This document shows positions 7,330 to 16,790 of a DNA stretch of 64,000 nucleotides, in pieces; the first letter of the stretch is position 1; every line of letters starts with the position of its first letter. Position numbers and translations under genes: made by a program. The notes under the pieces were generated by a model. It was not told where the DNA came from. It saw only the letters and a list, made by a program, of their open reading frames with translations, and made no database searches. This DNA is from JAGVSZ01 sp035456405. Its GTDB lineage: Bacteria > Pseudomonadota > Gammaproteobacteria > Burkholderiales > SG8-39. The DNA lies in the NCBI GenBank assembly GCA_035456405.1, contig DATIDG010000064.1:1-64000 (forward strand), in the 5' to 3' direction.

Positions 7330-9489
7330 ATGCACGACCGGACGCCCAAGACCAGCACCCTCGACGACTGGAAGGAAGCAGCCGCGAAGTCCGCCGGCGC
7401 CGCCGACCCGCTCGTCTGGCGCACGCCCGAAGGGATCGAGGTCAAGGCGCTCTACACTGCCGCCGACGTCAAGGGTCTGCGCTACGCGAACACGCTGCCC
7501 GGGTTCGAGCCGTTCGTGCGCGGGCCGCAGGCGACGATGTACGCGGTGCGGCCGTGGACGATCCGCCAGTACTCGGGCTTCTCGACCGCCGAGGAATCGA
7601 ACGCCTTCTATCGCCGCAACCTCGCCGCCGGCCAGCAGGGCGTGTCGATCGCGTTCGACCTCGCGACGCACCGCGGCTACGACTCCGACCACCCGCGCGT
7701 GGGCGGGGACGTCGGCAAGGCGGGCGTGGCGATCGACTCGGTCGAGGACATGAAGGTGCTCTTCGACGGCATCCCGCTCGACAAGGTCTCGGTGTCGATG
7801 ACGATGAACGGGGCGGTCCTGCCCGTGCTCGCCGGGTACGTCGTCGCCGCAGAAGAGCAGGGAGTCAAGCAGGATCAGCTGTCCGGGACCATCCAGAACG
7901 ACATCCTCAAGGAGTTCATGGTCCGCAACACCTACATCTACCCCCCCGAAGGGTCGATGCGGATCGTCGCCGACATCATCGAGTACACGGCGAAGCACAT
8001 GCCGAAGTTCAACTCGATTTCGATCTCGGGCTACCACATCCAAGAGGCGGGCGCGACCCAGGCGCTCGAGCTTGCCTTCACGCTCGCCGACGGGCGCGAG
8101 TACGTCCGCGCGGCGCTCGCGCGCAAGCTGGACGTGGACAATTTTGCCGGGCGGCTGTCTTTCTTCTTCAACGTCGGGATGAACTTCTACCTCGAGGTCG
8201 CGAAGCTCCGCGCCGCGCGGCTGCTCTGGTGGCGGATCATGAAGGAGTTCAATCCGAAGAACACCCGCTCATTCATGCTGCGCACCCACGTGCAGACCTC
8301 CGGCTGGTCGCTCACCGAGCAGGACCCGTACAACAACATCGTGCGCACGACCATCGAGGCGCTGGCGGCGGTGTTCGGCGGCACGCAGTCGCTGCACACC
8401 AACTCGTTCGACGAGGCGATCGCGCTGCCGACGGACTTCTCCGCGCGCATCGCGCGCAACACCCAGCTGATTCTCCAGGAGGAGACGCACATCACGAGCG
8501 TGATCGACCCCTGGGCCGGCTCCTACATGATGGAGAAGCTCACCCATGACATGGCCGACAAGGCCTGGGAGATCATCGAGGAGGTCGAGCGGGTCGGTGG
8601 AATGACCAAGGCGGTGCAGTCGGGCTGGGCGAAGCTGCGCATCGAGGCGTGCGCCGCCGAGAAGCAGGCGCGCATCGACCGCGGCGAGGACGTGATCGTC
8701 GGCGTCAACAAGTACCGGCTCCAAGAGGAGCAACCGATCCCGATCCGCGAGATCGACAACACCGCGGTCCGCGAAGCGCAGCTCCGGCGGCTCAAGGAGG
8801 TGAAGGCGAGGCGCGACTCCGCCGCCGTTTCGAGCGCCCTCGCCGCACTGACCGCCGCCGCGCAGAGCGGCGAGGGGAACCTCCTCGACCTCGCGATCAA
8901 GGCTGCGCGGGCGCGGGCGACCGTCGGCGAGATCAGCGATGCGCTCGAGCGTGTCTGGGGCCGCTACCAGGCAAACGCGCAAACGGTGTCCGGCGTATAC
9001 GGCGCCGCGTTCGTGCAGGATTCCGGATGGCAGGCCCTGAAGGGCGACATCGAGCAGTTCGAAGCCGAGGAAGGCCGCCGGCCGCGCATCCTGATCGCGA
9101 AAGTCGGGCAGGACGGGCACGACCGCGGCGCCAAGGTCATCGCGACCGCGTTCGCCGACCTCGGCTTCGACGTCGACATCGGTCCGCTCTTCCAGACGCC
9201 CGAGGAGGCCGCGAGGCAGGCGATCGAGAACGACGTCCACGCGGTCGGCGTGTCGACGCTCGCGGCCGGGCACAAGACCCTCGTGCCTCAGCTCGTGAAG
9301 GCGCTGCGCGACCAGGGCGCGCCGGAGATCGTCGTGGTCGTCGGCGGCGTCGTCCCGCAGCAGGACTACGACTTCCTCAAGTCGGCCGGCGTCGCCGCCG
9401 TGTTCGGCCCCGGCACGGTGATCTCCGAGGCCGCGAGGACCACCCTCAAGGCCATCCGGAGCGCCCGGGTCGCCGCCGGCGCGGTTTGA
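7330..9489 (+). CDS. mcm: Methylmalonyl-CoA mutase, fused catalytic and B12-binding chain
   Basis: A 719-residue mutase that interconverts methylmalonyl-CoA and succinyl-CoA with adenosylcobalamin. The N-terminal TIM-barrel part spans roughly residues 30-560 (for example YSGFSTAEESNAFYRRN, ending with QEETHITSVIDPWAGSY). The C-terminal flavodoxin-like domain carries the cobalt-ligand motif GQDGHDRG with H597. Both domains lie in one chain, as in the human and large-subunit bacterial enzymes, and no separate small subunit is seen. It heads a same-strand run of meaB, pccB and pccA, which places it in propionate or branched-chain amino acid catabolism. Confidence 0.96.
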   Translation: MHDRTPKTSTLDDWKEAAAKSAGAADPLVWRTPEGIEVKALYTAADVKGLRYANTLPGFEPFVRGPQATMYAVRPWTIRQYSGFSTAEESNAFYRRNLAAGQQGVSIAFDLATHRGYDSDHPRVGGDVGKAGVAIDSVEDMKVLFDGIPLDKVSVSMTMNGAVLPVLAGYVVAAEEQGVKQDQLSGTIQNDILKEFMVRNTYIYPPEGSMRIVADIIEYTAKHMPKFNSISISGYHIQEAGATQALELAFTLADGREYVRAALARKLDVDNFAGRLSFFFNVGMNFYLEVAKLRAARLLWWRIMKEFNPKNTRSFMLRTHVQTSGWSLTEQDPYNNIVRTTIEALAAVFGGTQSLHTNSFDEAIALPTDFSARIARNTQLILQEETHITSVIDPWAGSYMMEKLTHDMADKAWEIIEEVERVGGMTKAVQSGWAKLRIEACAAEKQARIDRGEDVIVGVNKYRLQEEQPIPIREIDNTAVREAQLRRLKEVKARRDSAAVSSALAALTAAAQSGEGNLLDLAIKAARARATVGEISDALERVWGRYQANAQTVSGVYGAAFVQDSGWQALKGDIEQFEAEEGRRPRILIAKVGQDGHDRGAKVIATAFADLGFDVDIGPLFQTPEEAARQAIENDVHAVGVSTLAAGHKTLVPQLVKALRDQGAPEIVVVVGGVVPQQDYDFLKSAGVAAVFGPGTVISEAARTTLKAIRSARVAAGAV

Positions 9490-9560
9490 TCCGCGGTAAG
9501 CGCGGGAGCCGCCCGGGTCCGTAGCATATCCTGCGACGAGCCCCCGACCGACCCCTGCCA

Positions 9561-10574
9561 ATGTCAGTGCTCAAGCGGGCGCACCCCGCTCCCGATCGCC
9601 TCGACCCCGCCGACCGCAAGCTCGCCGAAGGCGTGATCGCACGCGAGCCCCGTGCGCTGGCGAAGGCGATCACGCTGATCGAGTCGTCGCGGCGCGACCA
9701 CCAGGCGCGCGGCCAGGCTCTCCTCGAAGCGCTGCTGCCGTACACGGGCGCAAGCTTCCGCATCGGCATCAGCGGCGCGCCCGGCGCGGGCAAGTCCACC
9801 TTCATCGAGGCGCTTGGGCTCCTCCTCACCGCGCGCGGCCGCCGGGTCGCGGTGCTGGCGGTCGATCCGACGAGCGCGGTCTCCGGCGGCTCGATCCTCG
9901 GCGACAAGACGCGCATGGAGCGGCTCACGCGCGAACCCGACGCGTTCATCCGGCCGAGCCCGTCCGGCGGCACGCTCGGGGGCGTCGCGCACAAGACGCG
10001 CGAGGCGCTCGCGCTGTGCGAGGCGGCGGGCTACGACGTCGTGATCGTCGAGACGGTCGGCGTCGGCCAGTCCGAGACCGCGGTCGCGGGCATGACCGAC
10101 TGCTTCGTGCTGCTCGCGCTCCCGAACGCCGGTGACGACCTGCAGGCGATCAAGCGCGGCATCGTCGAGCTGGTCGACTTCGTGCTCGTCAACAAGGCCG
10201 ACATCGACGCGGAGGCGGCCGAGCTCGCGCGCACCCAGATCGCGAACGCGTTTTCGATGCTGCGGCAGCGCGAGGCACACTGGTCGCCGCCGGTGCTGGC
10301 GCTCAGCGCGCTCACCGGCGCGGGGCTCGAGGCGTTCTGGCGCGAGGCAGAGCGCTTCCGCGCGGCCGCGACAACGAGCGGCGCTGCGGCCGCGAAGCGC
10401 AGGAGACAGGCGCTCGACTGGATGACCGCGCTGGTCGAACACGAGCTGCGCGCACGCTTCTACCAGCATCCGGCGATCAAGGCGGAGCTGGCGGGGGTGC
10501 AGGCGGCCGTCGCCGAGGGGAGAATGACGCCCGCCGCCGCCGCGGCGCGGCTGCTCGCGGCGAGCAGGAGCTAG
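9561..10574 (+). CDS. meaB: MeaB-type GTPase chaperone of methylmalonyl-CoA mutase
   Basis: A 337-residue G3E-class P-loop GTPase. Walker A is GAPGAGKST, with the VDPTS and VETVGVGQSE segments typical of MeaB/ArgK and VNKAD as the guanine-specificity motif. MeaB loads intact adenosylcobalamin into the mutase and removes damaged cofactor. It lies 71 bases after the mutase, which is the usual arrangement. The C-terminal about 60 residues form the helical dimerisation region expected for the family. Confidence 0.94.
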   Translation: MSVLKRAHPAPDRLDPADRKLAEGVIAREPRALAKAITLIESSRRDHQARGQALLEALLPYTGASFRIGISGAPGAGKSTFIEALGLLLTARGRRVAVLAVDPTSAVSGGSILGDKTRMERLTREPDAFIRPSPSGGTLGGVAHKTREALALCEAAGYDVVIVETVGVGQSETAVAGMTDCFVLLALPNAGDDLQAIKRGIVELVDFVLVNKADIDAEAAELARTQIANAFSMLRQREAHWSPPVLALSALTGAGLEAFWREAERFRAAATTSGAAAAKRRRQALDWMTALVEHELRARFYQHPAIKAELAGVQAAVAEGRMTPAAAAARLLAASRS

Positions 10575-10594
10575 ACCGGGTTCGGGGAGGACAC

Positions 10595-12127
10595 ATGCAC
10601 GACATCATCAGACAGCTCGACGAGAAACGCGCCGCGGCGCGGCTCGGAGGCGGCGAGAAGCGCATCGAGGCACAGCACGCCAAGGGCAAGCTCACCGCGC
10701 GCGAACGCCTCGAGCTCCTGCTCGACCCCGACACGTTCGAAGAGTGGGACATGTTCGTCGAGCACCGCTGCACCGATTTCGGCATGGGCGAGCAGAAGAT
10801 CCCCGGCGACGGGGTCGTGACCGGCTACGGGACGATCAACGGCCGCCTAGTGTTCGTGTTCAGCCAGGACTTCACCGTGTTCGGCGGCGCGCTGTCCGAG
10901 GCGCATGCGGAGAAGATCTGCAAGATCATGGACCACGCGCTCAAGACGGGCGCGCCGGTGATCGGCCTGAACGACTCCGGCGGCGCCCGCATCCAGGAGG
11001 GCGTTGCGTCGCTCGGCGGGTACGCCGACGTGTTCCAGCGCAACGTCATCGCCTCCGGGGTGATTCCGCAGATCTCGGTCATCATGGGGCCGTGCGCCGG
11101 TGGCGCCGTGTACTCGCCGGCGATGACCGACTTCATCGTGATGGTGAAGGACACCTCGTACATGTTCGTGACCGGCCCGGAGGTCGTGAAGACGGTGACT
11201 CACGAGGAGGTCACCGCCGAGGAGCTGGGGGGCGCGGTGACGCACTCGACGAGGTCGGGCGTCGCGGACCGCGCATTCGAGAACGACGTCGAGGCGCTCA
11301 CGATGGTGCGGCGGCTGGTGAACTACCTGCCGCCGAACAACCGCGAAAAACCGCCGGTGCGCCCCACCACCGACGGCGCGGACCGGCTCGACTACTCCCT
11401 CGACACGCTCGTGCCGGACAGCCCCAACAAGGCGTACGACATCAAGGAGCTCATCCTGAAGGTCGTCGACGACACCGACTTCCTCGAGGTGCAGCCCGAC
11501 TACGCGAAGAACATCGTGATCGGCTTCGGCCGGATGGAAGGCTCGACCGTCGGCATCGTGGCAAACCAGCCGCTGGTGCTCGCGGGCTGCCTCGACATCA
11601 GGAGCTCGATCAAGGCCGCGCGCTTCGTGCGGTTCTGCGACGCGTTCAACATCCCGATCGTCACCTTCGTAGACGTGCCGGGATTCATGCCGGGGACCGC
11701 GCAAGAGTACGGCGGGATCATCAAGCACGGCGCGAAGCTCCTCTACGCCTACGCGGAGGCCACGGTTCCGAAGGTCACCGTCATTACGCGCAAGGCGTAC
11801 GGCGGGGCCTACGACGTCATGAGCTCCAAGCATCTGCGCGGTGACGTGAACTTCGCGTGGCCGTCGGCGGAGATCGCGGTGATGGGGCCGAAGGGCGCGG
11901 TCGAGATCATCTTCCGCAAGGACATCGGCGAAGCGCAAAAGATCGCCGCGCGCACCGAGGAGTACCGGACGAAGTTCGCCAACCCGTTCGTCGCCGGCAG
12001 CCGCGGCTTCATCGACGACGTGATCATGCCGCACGAGACGCGCAAGCGACTCTGCCGGTCGCTGGCGATGCTGCGCGAGAAAAAGCTCGAGAACCCGTGG
12101 CGGAAGCACGGCAACATTCCCCTCTGA
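10595..12127 (+). CDS. pccB: Propionyl-CoA carboxylase beta (carboxyltransferase) subunit
   Basis: A 510-residue acyl-CoA carboxyltransferase. It has the two crotonase-like halves: an N-terminal one with GLNDSGGARIQEGV and GPCAGGAVYSPA, and a C-terminal one with VDVPGFMPGTAQEYGGIIKHGAKLL and AYGGAYDVM. The subunit transfers the carboxyl group from carboxy-biotin to propionyl-CoA. A good ribosome site (GGAGGA) precedes the ATG, 20 bases after meaB. The context with the mutase and the alpha subunit favours propionyl-CoA over acetyl-CoA or methylcrotonyl-CoA as substrate. Confidence 0.93.
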   Translation: MHDIIRQLDEKRAAARLGGGEKRIEAQHAKGKLTARERLELLLDPDTFEEWDMFVEHRCTDFGMGEQKIPGDGVVTGYGTINGRLVFVFSQDFTVFGGALSEAHAEKICKIMDHALKTGAPVIGLNDSGGARIQEGVASLGGYADVFQRNVIASGVIPQISVIMGPCAGGAVYSPAMTDFIVMVKDTSYMFVTGPEVVKTVTHEEVTAEELGGAVTHSTRSGVADRAFENDVEALTMVRRLVNYLPPNNREKPPVRPTTDGADRLDYSLDTLVPDSPNKAYDIKELILKVVDDTDFLEVQPDYAKNIVIGFGRMEGSTVGIVANQPLVLAGCLDIRSSIKAARFVRFCDAFNIPIVTFVDVPGFMPGTAQEYGGIIKHGAKLLYAYAEATVPKVTVITRKAYGGAYDVMSSKHLRGDVNFAWPSAEIAVMGPKGAVEIIFRKDIGEAQKIAARTEEYRTKFANPFVAGSRGFIDDVIMPHETRKRLCRSLAMLREKKLENPWRKHGNIPL

Positions 12128-12133
12128 AAAAGC

Positions 12134-12233
12134 CTTCACCGCGAAGGCGCAAAGAGCGCAAAGCTCGCGAAGGCCCCATGAATGATCAGCTCTTCTTTGC
12201 GCACCTCTGCGTCCTCTGCGTCTTTGCGGTGAA
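12134..12233. repeat. Long imperfect inverted repeat between pccB and pccA
   Basis: The left arm (about 12134-12173) begins CTTCACCGCGAAGGCGCAAA. The right arm (about 12192-12233), read on the minus strand, begins CTTCACCGCAAAGACGCAGA and continues with a similar GCGCAAAG-ending stretch. The arms are 40 or so bases with scattered mismatches and an 18-base centre. The wording resembles a TTCACC...AAAG(A/G)CGCAGAG family of dispersed palindromes that I have seen in many unrelated bacterial genomes. It fills the whole gap between the carboxylase genes and could fold as an mRNA hairpin. Confidence 0.75.
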
Positions 12234-12245
12234 GACAGTTCATTA

Positions 12246-14234
12246 ATGTTCAAGAAAATCCTCATCGCCAACCGCGGCGAGATCGCCTGTCGCGTCATAC
12301 GCACCGCTCACCGGATGGGCATCAAGACGGTGGCGGTGTATTCCGAGGCCGACCGCGACGCGCGGCACGTGGACCTCGCCGACGAGGCGGTGCCGATCGG
12401 CCCGCCGCCCTCGGCGCAGAGCTACCTCGCGATGGACCGCATCCTGGAGGCGGCGCAGGGCACCGGCGCGGAAGCCGTTCACCCCGGCTACGGTTTCCTG
12501 GCCGAGAACGCGGCATTCTGCGATCTGCTGGAGACGAACGGGATCGCGTTCATCGGCCCGAAGGGGAATTCGATCCGGGCGATGGGCGACAAGATCGCGT
12601 CGAAGAAGCTCGCCGCCGCTGCCAAGGTCAACACGATTCCAGGCTACGCGGACGTCATCAAGAACGCCGATCAGGCCGTCGAGATCGCGCGGGGGATCGG
12701 CTACCCGGTGATGATCAAGGCCTCCGCCGGCGGCGGGGGCAAGGGCCTGCGGGTTGCGTCGTCCGATGCCGAGTGCCGCGAGGGGTTCCAGAGCTGCCGC
12801 AACGAAGCGAAGGCCGCGTTCGGCGACGACCGGGTGTTCATCGAGAAGTTCATCGTCGAGCCGCGCCACATCGAGATCCAGGTGCTCGGCGATGGGCACG
12901 GCAATTGCGTCCACCTCTGGGAGCGCGAGTGCTCGATCCAGCGCCGGCACCAAAAGGTGATCGAGGAGGCGCCCTCGCCGTTCCTCGACGAAAGGATGCG
13001 CAACGCGATGGGCGCGCAGGCGGTCGCGCTCGCCAGGGCGGTCGACTACCAGTCGGCCGGCACCGTCGAGTTCGTCGTCGGCGCCGATCACAGCTTCTAC
13101 TTCCTCGAGATGAACACGCGGCTCCAGGTCGAGCACCCGGTGACCGAGATGATCACCGGCCTCGACCTCGTCGAGCAGATGATCCGGGCCGCCGCCGGCG
13201 AGCGGCTCCCGTTCACGCAGCGCGACGTGAAGCTCAACGGCTGGGCGATGGAGTGCCGGATAAACGCCGAGGACCCCTTCCGCGGCTTCCTGCCCTCGGT
13301 CGGGCGGCTGGTGAAGTACATGCCGCCCGCCGAGCTGCCCGGCATGGTTCGCGTCGACACCGGCGTGTACGAGGGCGGCGAGATCTCGATGTACTACGAC
13401 TCGATGATCGCGAAGCTCGTCACGCACGGCGCATCGCGTGACCAGGCCATCGCGCGCATGCGCGACGCGCTGAACGCTTTCGTGATCCGCGGCGTGTCGA
13501 CGAACATCCCGTTCCAGGCCGCGCTGATGCAGCACCCGCGCTTCGAGTCGGGTCGCTTCCACACCGGCTTCATCGCCGAGGAGTATCCGCAGGGCTTCCG
13601 TAGCGAGGACGTCCCTCACGACGACCCCGTGCTGCTCGTGTGCATTGCGGCGGTGATCCACCGGCGCTACATGGACCGGGCCGCCGGCATCAGCGGCCAG
13701 CTGCGCGGGCACGAGCGCAAGGTCGGCGCAGACTGGGTCGTCATCCTGCGCGGCGAGCGGCATCCGGTGACGGTGACCAACATCCCCGGCGGCCAGTACG
13801 TCGCGTACAAGGGCGAGGCGTTCACCGTGCTCTCCGACTGGGCGTTCGGACACCCGATCTTCCGCGGCACGGTCAACGGCCGCGAGGTGTGCATGCAGGT
13901 CGAGCGGCGCCACCTGAACTACCGCCTCTTCCACTGGGGCACCCAGGTGGACGTGACGGTGCTGACCGCGCGCGCGGCCGAGCTGCACGCGCTCATGCCG
14001 CACAAGCCGGCGCCGGACCTCTCGAGGTTCCTCATGTCGCCGATGCCGGGCCTCCTGACCGAGCTCGCGGTCGGCGCGGGCCAGGAGGTCAAGGCGGGCG
14101 AGAAGCTCGCGGTGATCGAGGCGATGAAGATGGAGAACGTGCTGCGCGCCGACGACGATGTGAAGGTGAAGGCGCTGCTCGCGAAGCCGGGCGACAGCCT
14201 CGCAGTGGATCAGCCGATCATCGAGTTCGAGTGA
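12246..14234 (+). CDS. pccA: Propionyl-CoA carboxylase alpha subunit (biotin carboxylase plus biotin carrier)
   Basis: A 662-residue chain. The biotin carboxylase domain opens with KKILIANRGEIACRVIRTA, contains the ATP-grasp glycine loop KASAGGGGKGLRV and the metal/ATP segment FLEMNTRLQVEHPVTE. A linker region binds the beta subunit, and the C-terminus is the biotinyl domain with the modified lysine in EAMKMENVL. It carboxylates biotin with bicarbonate and ATP. The start directly follows a long inverted repeat that separates it from pccB, so the two subunits may be tuned separately. Confidence 0.94.
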   Translation: MFKKILIANRGEIACRVIRTAHRMGIKTVAVYSEADRDARHVDLADEAVPIGPPPSAQSYLAMDRILEAAQGTGAEAVHPGYGFLAENAAFCDLLETNGIAFIGPKGNSIRAMGDKIASKKLAAAAKVNTIPGYADVIKNADQAVEIARGIGYPVMIKASAGGGGKGLRVASSDAECREGFQSCRNEAKAAFGDDRVFIEKFIVEPRHIEIQVLGDGHGNCVHLWERECSIQRRHQKVIEEAPSPFLDERMRNAMGAQAVALARAVDYQSAGTVEFVVGADHSFYFLEMNTRLQVEHPVTEMITGLDLVEQMIRAAAGERLPFTQRDVKLNGWAMECRINAEDPFRGFLPSVGRLVKYMPPAELPGMVRVDTGVYEGGEISMYYDSMIAKLVTHGASRDQAIARMRDALNAFVIRGVSTNIPFQAALMQHPRFESGRFHTGFIAEEYPQGFRSEDVPHDDPVLLVCIAAVIHRRYMDRAAGISGQLRGHERKVGADWVVILRGERHPVTVTNIPGGQYVAYKGEAFTVLSDWAFGHPIFRGTVNGREVCMQVERRHLNYRLFHWGTQVDVTVLTARAAELHALMPHKPAPDLSRFLMSPMPGLLTELAVGAGQEVKAGEKLAVIEAMKMENVLRADDDVKVKALLAKPGDSLAVDQPIIEFE

Positions 14235-14261
14235 ACTACGTCCGGCCGTGCCGAGCGTCCG

Positions 14262-14735
14262 CTACCCCATCGCCGCGAACGCGGCGATGATCTCTGGCGG
14301 CGCCTGCACGAGCTCGATCAGGACGCCCTCCCCCGCAATCGGGAACTCGTCGCTCGCTTTCGGGTGGATGAAGCAGATGTCGTAGCCCGCGCCGCCCCTG
14401 CGGATCCCGCCCGGCGCGAAGCGCACGCCCTGCGCCGCCAGCCACGCCATCGCTTTCGGCAGGTCGTCCACCCAGAGTCCGATGTGATTGAGCGGCGTCT
14501 CGTGCACGGCGGGCTTCTTCGCCGCGTTGAGCGGCTGCATGAGGTCCACCTCGACCTTGGCTGCGCCCGACCCGAGCGCGAGGATGTCCTCGTCGACGTT
14601 CTCGCGCTCGCTGCGGTAGTTGCCGGTCACCGACACGCCGAGCTTGTCGACCCAGAGTCTTGCGAGCCGCCTCTTGTCGAGGCCGCCGATGGCGATCTGC
14701 TGCAGGCCGAGGATGCGGAAGGGTCGGGTCGCCAT
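14262..14735 (-). CDS. Probable methylmalonyl-CoA epimerase-like VOC protein
   Basis: A 157-residue glyoxalase/VOC-fold protein. The second half resembles methylmalonyl-CoA epimerase closely: LNHIGLWVDDL (H84), AGYDICFIHPK and GVLIELVQAP (E141). The epimerase converts (S)- to (R)-methylmalonyl-CoA, the missing step between the carboxylase and mutase encoded next door. The first metal-ligand position, normally His in an xDHVAxA motif, is Gln here (LQQIAIG, Q13), and the second ligand position appears to be Asp (D64). The gene is convergent with pccA, 27 bases away. Function is inferred from similarity and neighbours, and an altered metal site makes activity uncertain. Confidence 0.72.
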   Translation of the reverse strand: MATRPFRILGLQQIAIGGLDKRRLARLWVDKLGVSVTGNYRSERENVDEDILALGSGAAKVEVDLMQPLNAAKKPAVHETPLNHIGLWVDDLPKAMAWLAAQGVRFAPGGIRRGGAGYDICFIHPKASDEFPIAGEGVLIELVQAPPEIIAAFAAMG

Positions 14736-14953
14736 GCGGGGGCTCCGGTGCAACGAGCGATTCTAGCGGGCTCCCATCCACGCGATGGGGGCGAACGCCG
14801 CCGGCCAGGTCGCGAGCGTCGTCGCCGGCGGGTGCTGCTCGCGTTGGAACAAGCTGGAAAATTGCCAGGTAGGCGCGCAGCAACCGTTGCCCGGGCGAGC
14901 AACGGCTGAGTAGCAAGTACGGGTAGCATTCGGGCCGACGGGCCGTCCAATCT

Positions 14954-16654
14954 ATGCCCACCCGCCGAACTCTCCTCAAGTCGCTACTCGCCGCGCCACT
15001 CGTTCTGACGCCGCTCGGCCCACGGCCTGTCGCTGCGCAAGTGCAAGTAGGGCTGCTCGACCTGCGTCACCAACCGCAGTTCGTGAACCGGCTGCCGCGC
15101 CCGGCGCGTGCGACGCCCGTTGCCGGGACGTGGCATTACGAGATCGCCGCCCGGCAGTTCCGCGGCTGGGTCGGGCTCGTCGATCCGCACACGCGTCGAC
15201 CGCTCGAGACGACGCTCTGGGGCTACGACGGCGTCTATCCTGGGCCGACCTTCGTCGTGCGTCGCGGCGAGCCGGTGACCGTGCGTTGGACGAATGCGCT
15301 CGTCGCGGACGGGCGGATGCTGCCGCACCTCCTCCCGGTGGACCGCACGATCCACATGGCGCACACGCATTCGGGACCGCCGGCAGGCACGCCGATCGTC
15401 ACGCATCTGCACGGCGGTCACGTGGAGTCGGAGAGCGACGGCGAGCCGGAAGCCTGGTTCACGCCCGGGTTCGCGGAGCGCGGGCCGACCTTCGTGAAGG
15501 AGGTCTATCGGTACGACAACGACCAGGAAGCCGCAATGCTCTGGTATCACGATCACGCGCTCGGGCTGACTCGGCTCAATGTTGGTGCCGGGCTCGCGGG
15601 CTTCTATCTGATCCGGGACGAGAACGAGGACCGGCTCGGGCTTCCGGCCGGCGAAAGCGAGATTCCGCTCCTGATCCAAGATCGGACATTCACGGCGCGC
15701 GGTGAGCTTTTCATCGCCTCGCACCCCGCGCACGCGGGTGCGCCCGACCCGAGCATTCAGCCCGAGGAGTTCGGTGCCGGCATCCTCGTCAACGGCATGC
15801 TCTGGCCGTACGAGGCGGTCGAGCCGCGGCGCTATCGGCTGCGCATCCTGAACGGCTCGGACTCGCGCTTCTTCTCCCTCGCGTTCGAGCCGCGCCTGCC
15901 GTTCGTGATGATCGGCACGGATGCGGGATTGCTCGAGTCGCCCGTCGTCCTCGATCGCTTCGTCCTCGCGCCGGCCGAGCGCGCGGACGTGATCGTCGAC
16001 TTCTCGCACGCGAACCTGCGCGGCAGGACGGTAATGCTGCTCAACACCGCGCCGACGCCGTTTCCCAAGGGGGCTCCCCCTGCCCCGCGCACGACGGGTC
16101 GCGTGATGGCGTTTCGCGTCGCCGCGAGTGCAGCGAAGGACGAGAGCCGTGTCCCCGATCGGCTGCGCCGAGAGCCACTCCCTGACCCTCGCCCCACCGC
16201 GCCGATCCGCGAGCTCGTGCTGTTCGAAGGCAAGGACCCGCACGGGCGTCTCAAGGCGCTGCTCGGCACCCTACGGGAAGGCGCGAAGACCTGGCACGAC
16301 CCGGTCACCGAGGACCCACTGCTCGGCGCCGTGGAGGCGTGGGACATCTTCAACGCGACCCCCGACACGCACCCCATCCACGTGCACCTCGTGCAGTTCC
16401 GCGTCGTCGGCCATCGACGCTTCAAGGGCGAGCCGAACGAAAGCGGTGTACTCGGGGAGATCCGCTGGATCGAGGAGGATCGGCCGCCGGAGGCCGACGA
16501 GCGCGGCCTGAAGGACACCGTCCGCGTCCCACCCGGCACGCGCACGCGCATCGTCGCGCGCTTCGACCGGCCCGGCCGGTTCGTCTGGCACTGCCACATC
16601 CTCTCGCACGAGGACCACGAGATGATGCGGCCGTTCGTGGTGAAGGAGACCTGA
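14954..16654 (+). CDS. Multicopper oxidase, Tat-exported (CotA/bilirubin-oxidase-like)
   Basis: A 566-residue three-cupredoxin oxidase. The N-terminus MPTRRTLLKSLLAAPLVL is a twin-arginine-type signal. Copper motifs appear in order: HLHGGH, WYHDHALG, HPIHVHLVQF and the C-terminal WHCHILSHEDHEMM, which supplies the type 1 Cys, His and Met and the trinuclear-cluster histidines. Such enzymes oxidise phenols, bilirubin-like compounds or metal ions while reducing oxygen to water in the periplasm. The 10-residue spacing in the last motif is normal. No Met-rich insert of the copper-efflux type (CueO) is seen, so a laccase or bilirubin-oxidase role is likelier. Confidence 0.9.
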   Translation: MPTRRTLLKSLLAAPLVLTPLGPRPVAAQVQVGLLDLRHQPQFVNRLPRPARATPVAGTWHYEIAARQFRGWVGLVDPHTRRPLETTLWGYDGVYPGPTFVVRRGEPVTVRWTNALVADGRMLPHLLPVDRTIHMAHTHSGPPAGTPIVTHLHGGHVESESDGEPEAWFTPGFAERGPTFVKEVYRYDNDQEAAMLWYHDHALGLTRLNVGAGLAGFYLIRDENEDRLGLPAGESEIPLLIQDRTFTARGELFIASHPAHAGAPDPSIQPEEFGAGILVNGMLWPYEAVEPRRYRLRILNGSDSRFFSLAFEPRLPFVMIGTDAGLLESPVVLDRFVLAPAERADVIVDFSHANLRGRTVMLLNTAPTPFPKGAPPAPRTTGRVMAFRVAASAAKDESRVPDRLRREPLPDPRPTAPIRELVLFEGKDPHGRLKALLGTLREGAKTWHDPVTEDPLLGAVEAWDIFNATPDTHPIHVHLVQFRVVGHRRFKGEPNESGVLGEIRWIEEDRPPEADERGLKDTVRVPPGTRTRIVARFDRPGRFVWHCHILSHEDHEMMRPFVVKET

Positions 16655-16790
16655 CCGCCCAGATTCGTGCTGGTTGGCTCGGCGAGCGCCCCTTGTGCTC
16701 GATGCGTACCGCACATGGGAGGGCTGCACAATGACCATGACTTGTGGCAGCCATCGCGCAATCGCTTATCGCCGCGCCACAGGAGCCGCG

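Noticed and set aside
6052..8043. 663-codon version of the hydroxyacid dehydrogenase
   Set aside because: The extra N-terminal 280 residues are antisense of the mutase gene. Family homology begins at the GTG at 7191.
14884..14905. CCGTTGC / GCAACGG inverted repeat before the multicopper oxidase as a terminator or operator
   Set aside because: Only 7-base arms, no U-tract and no clear promoter alignment; too weak to list.
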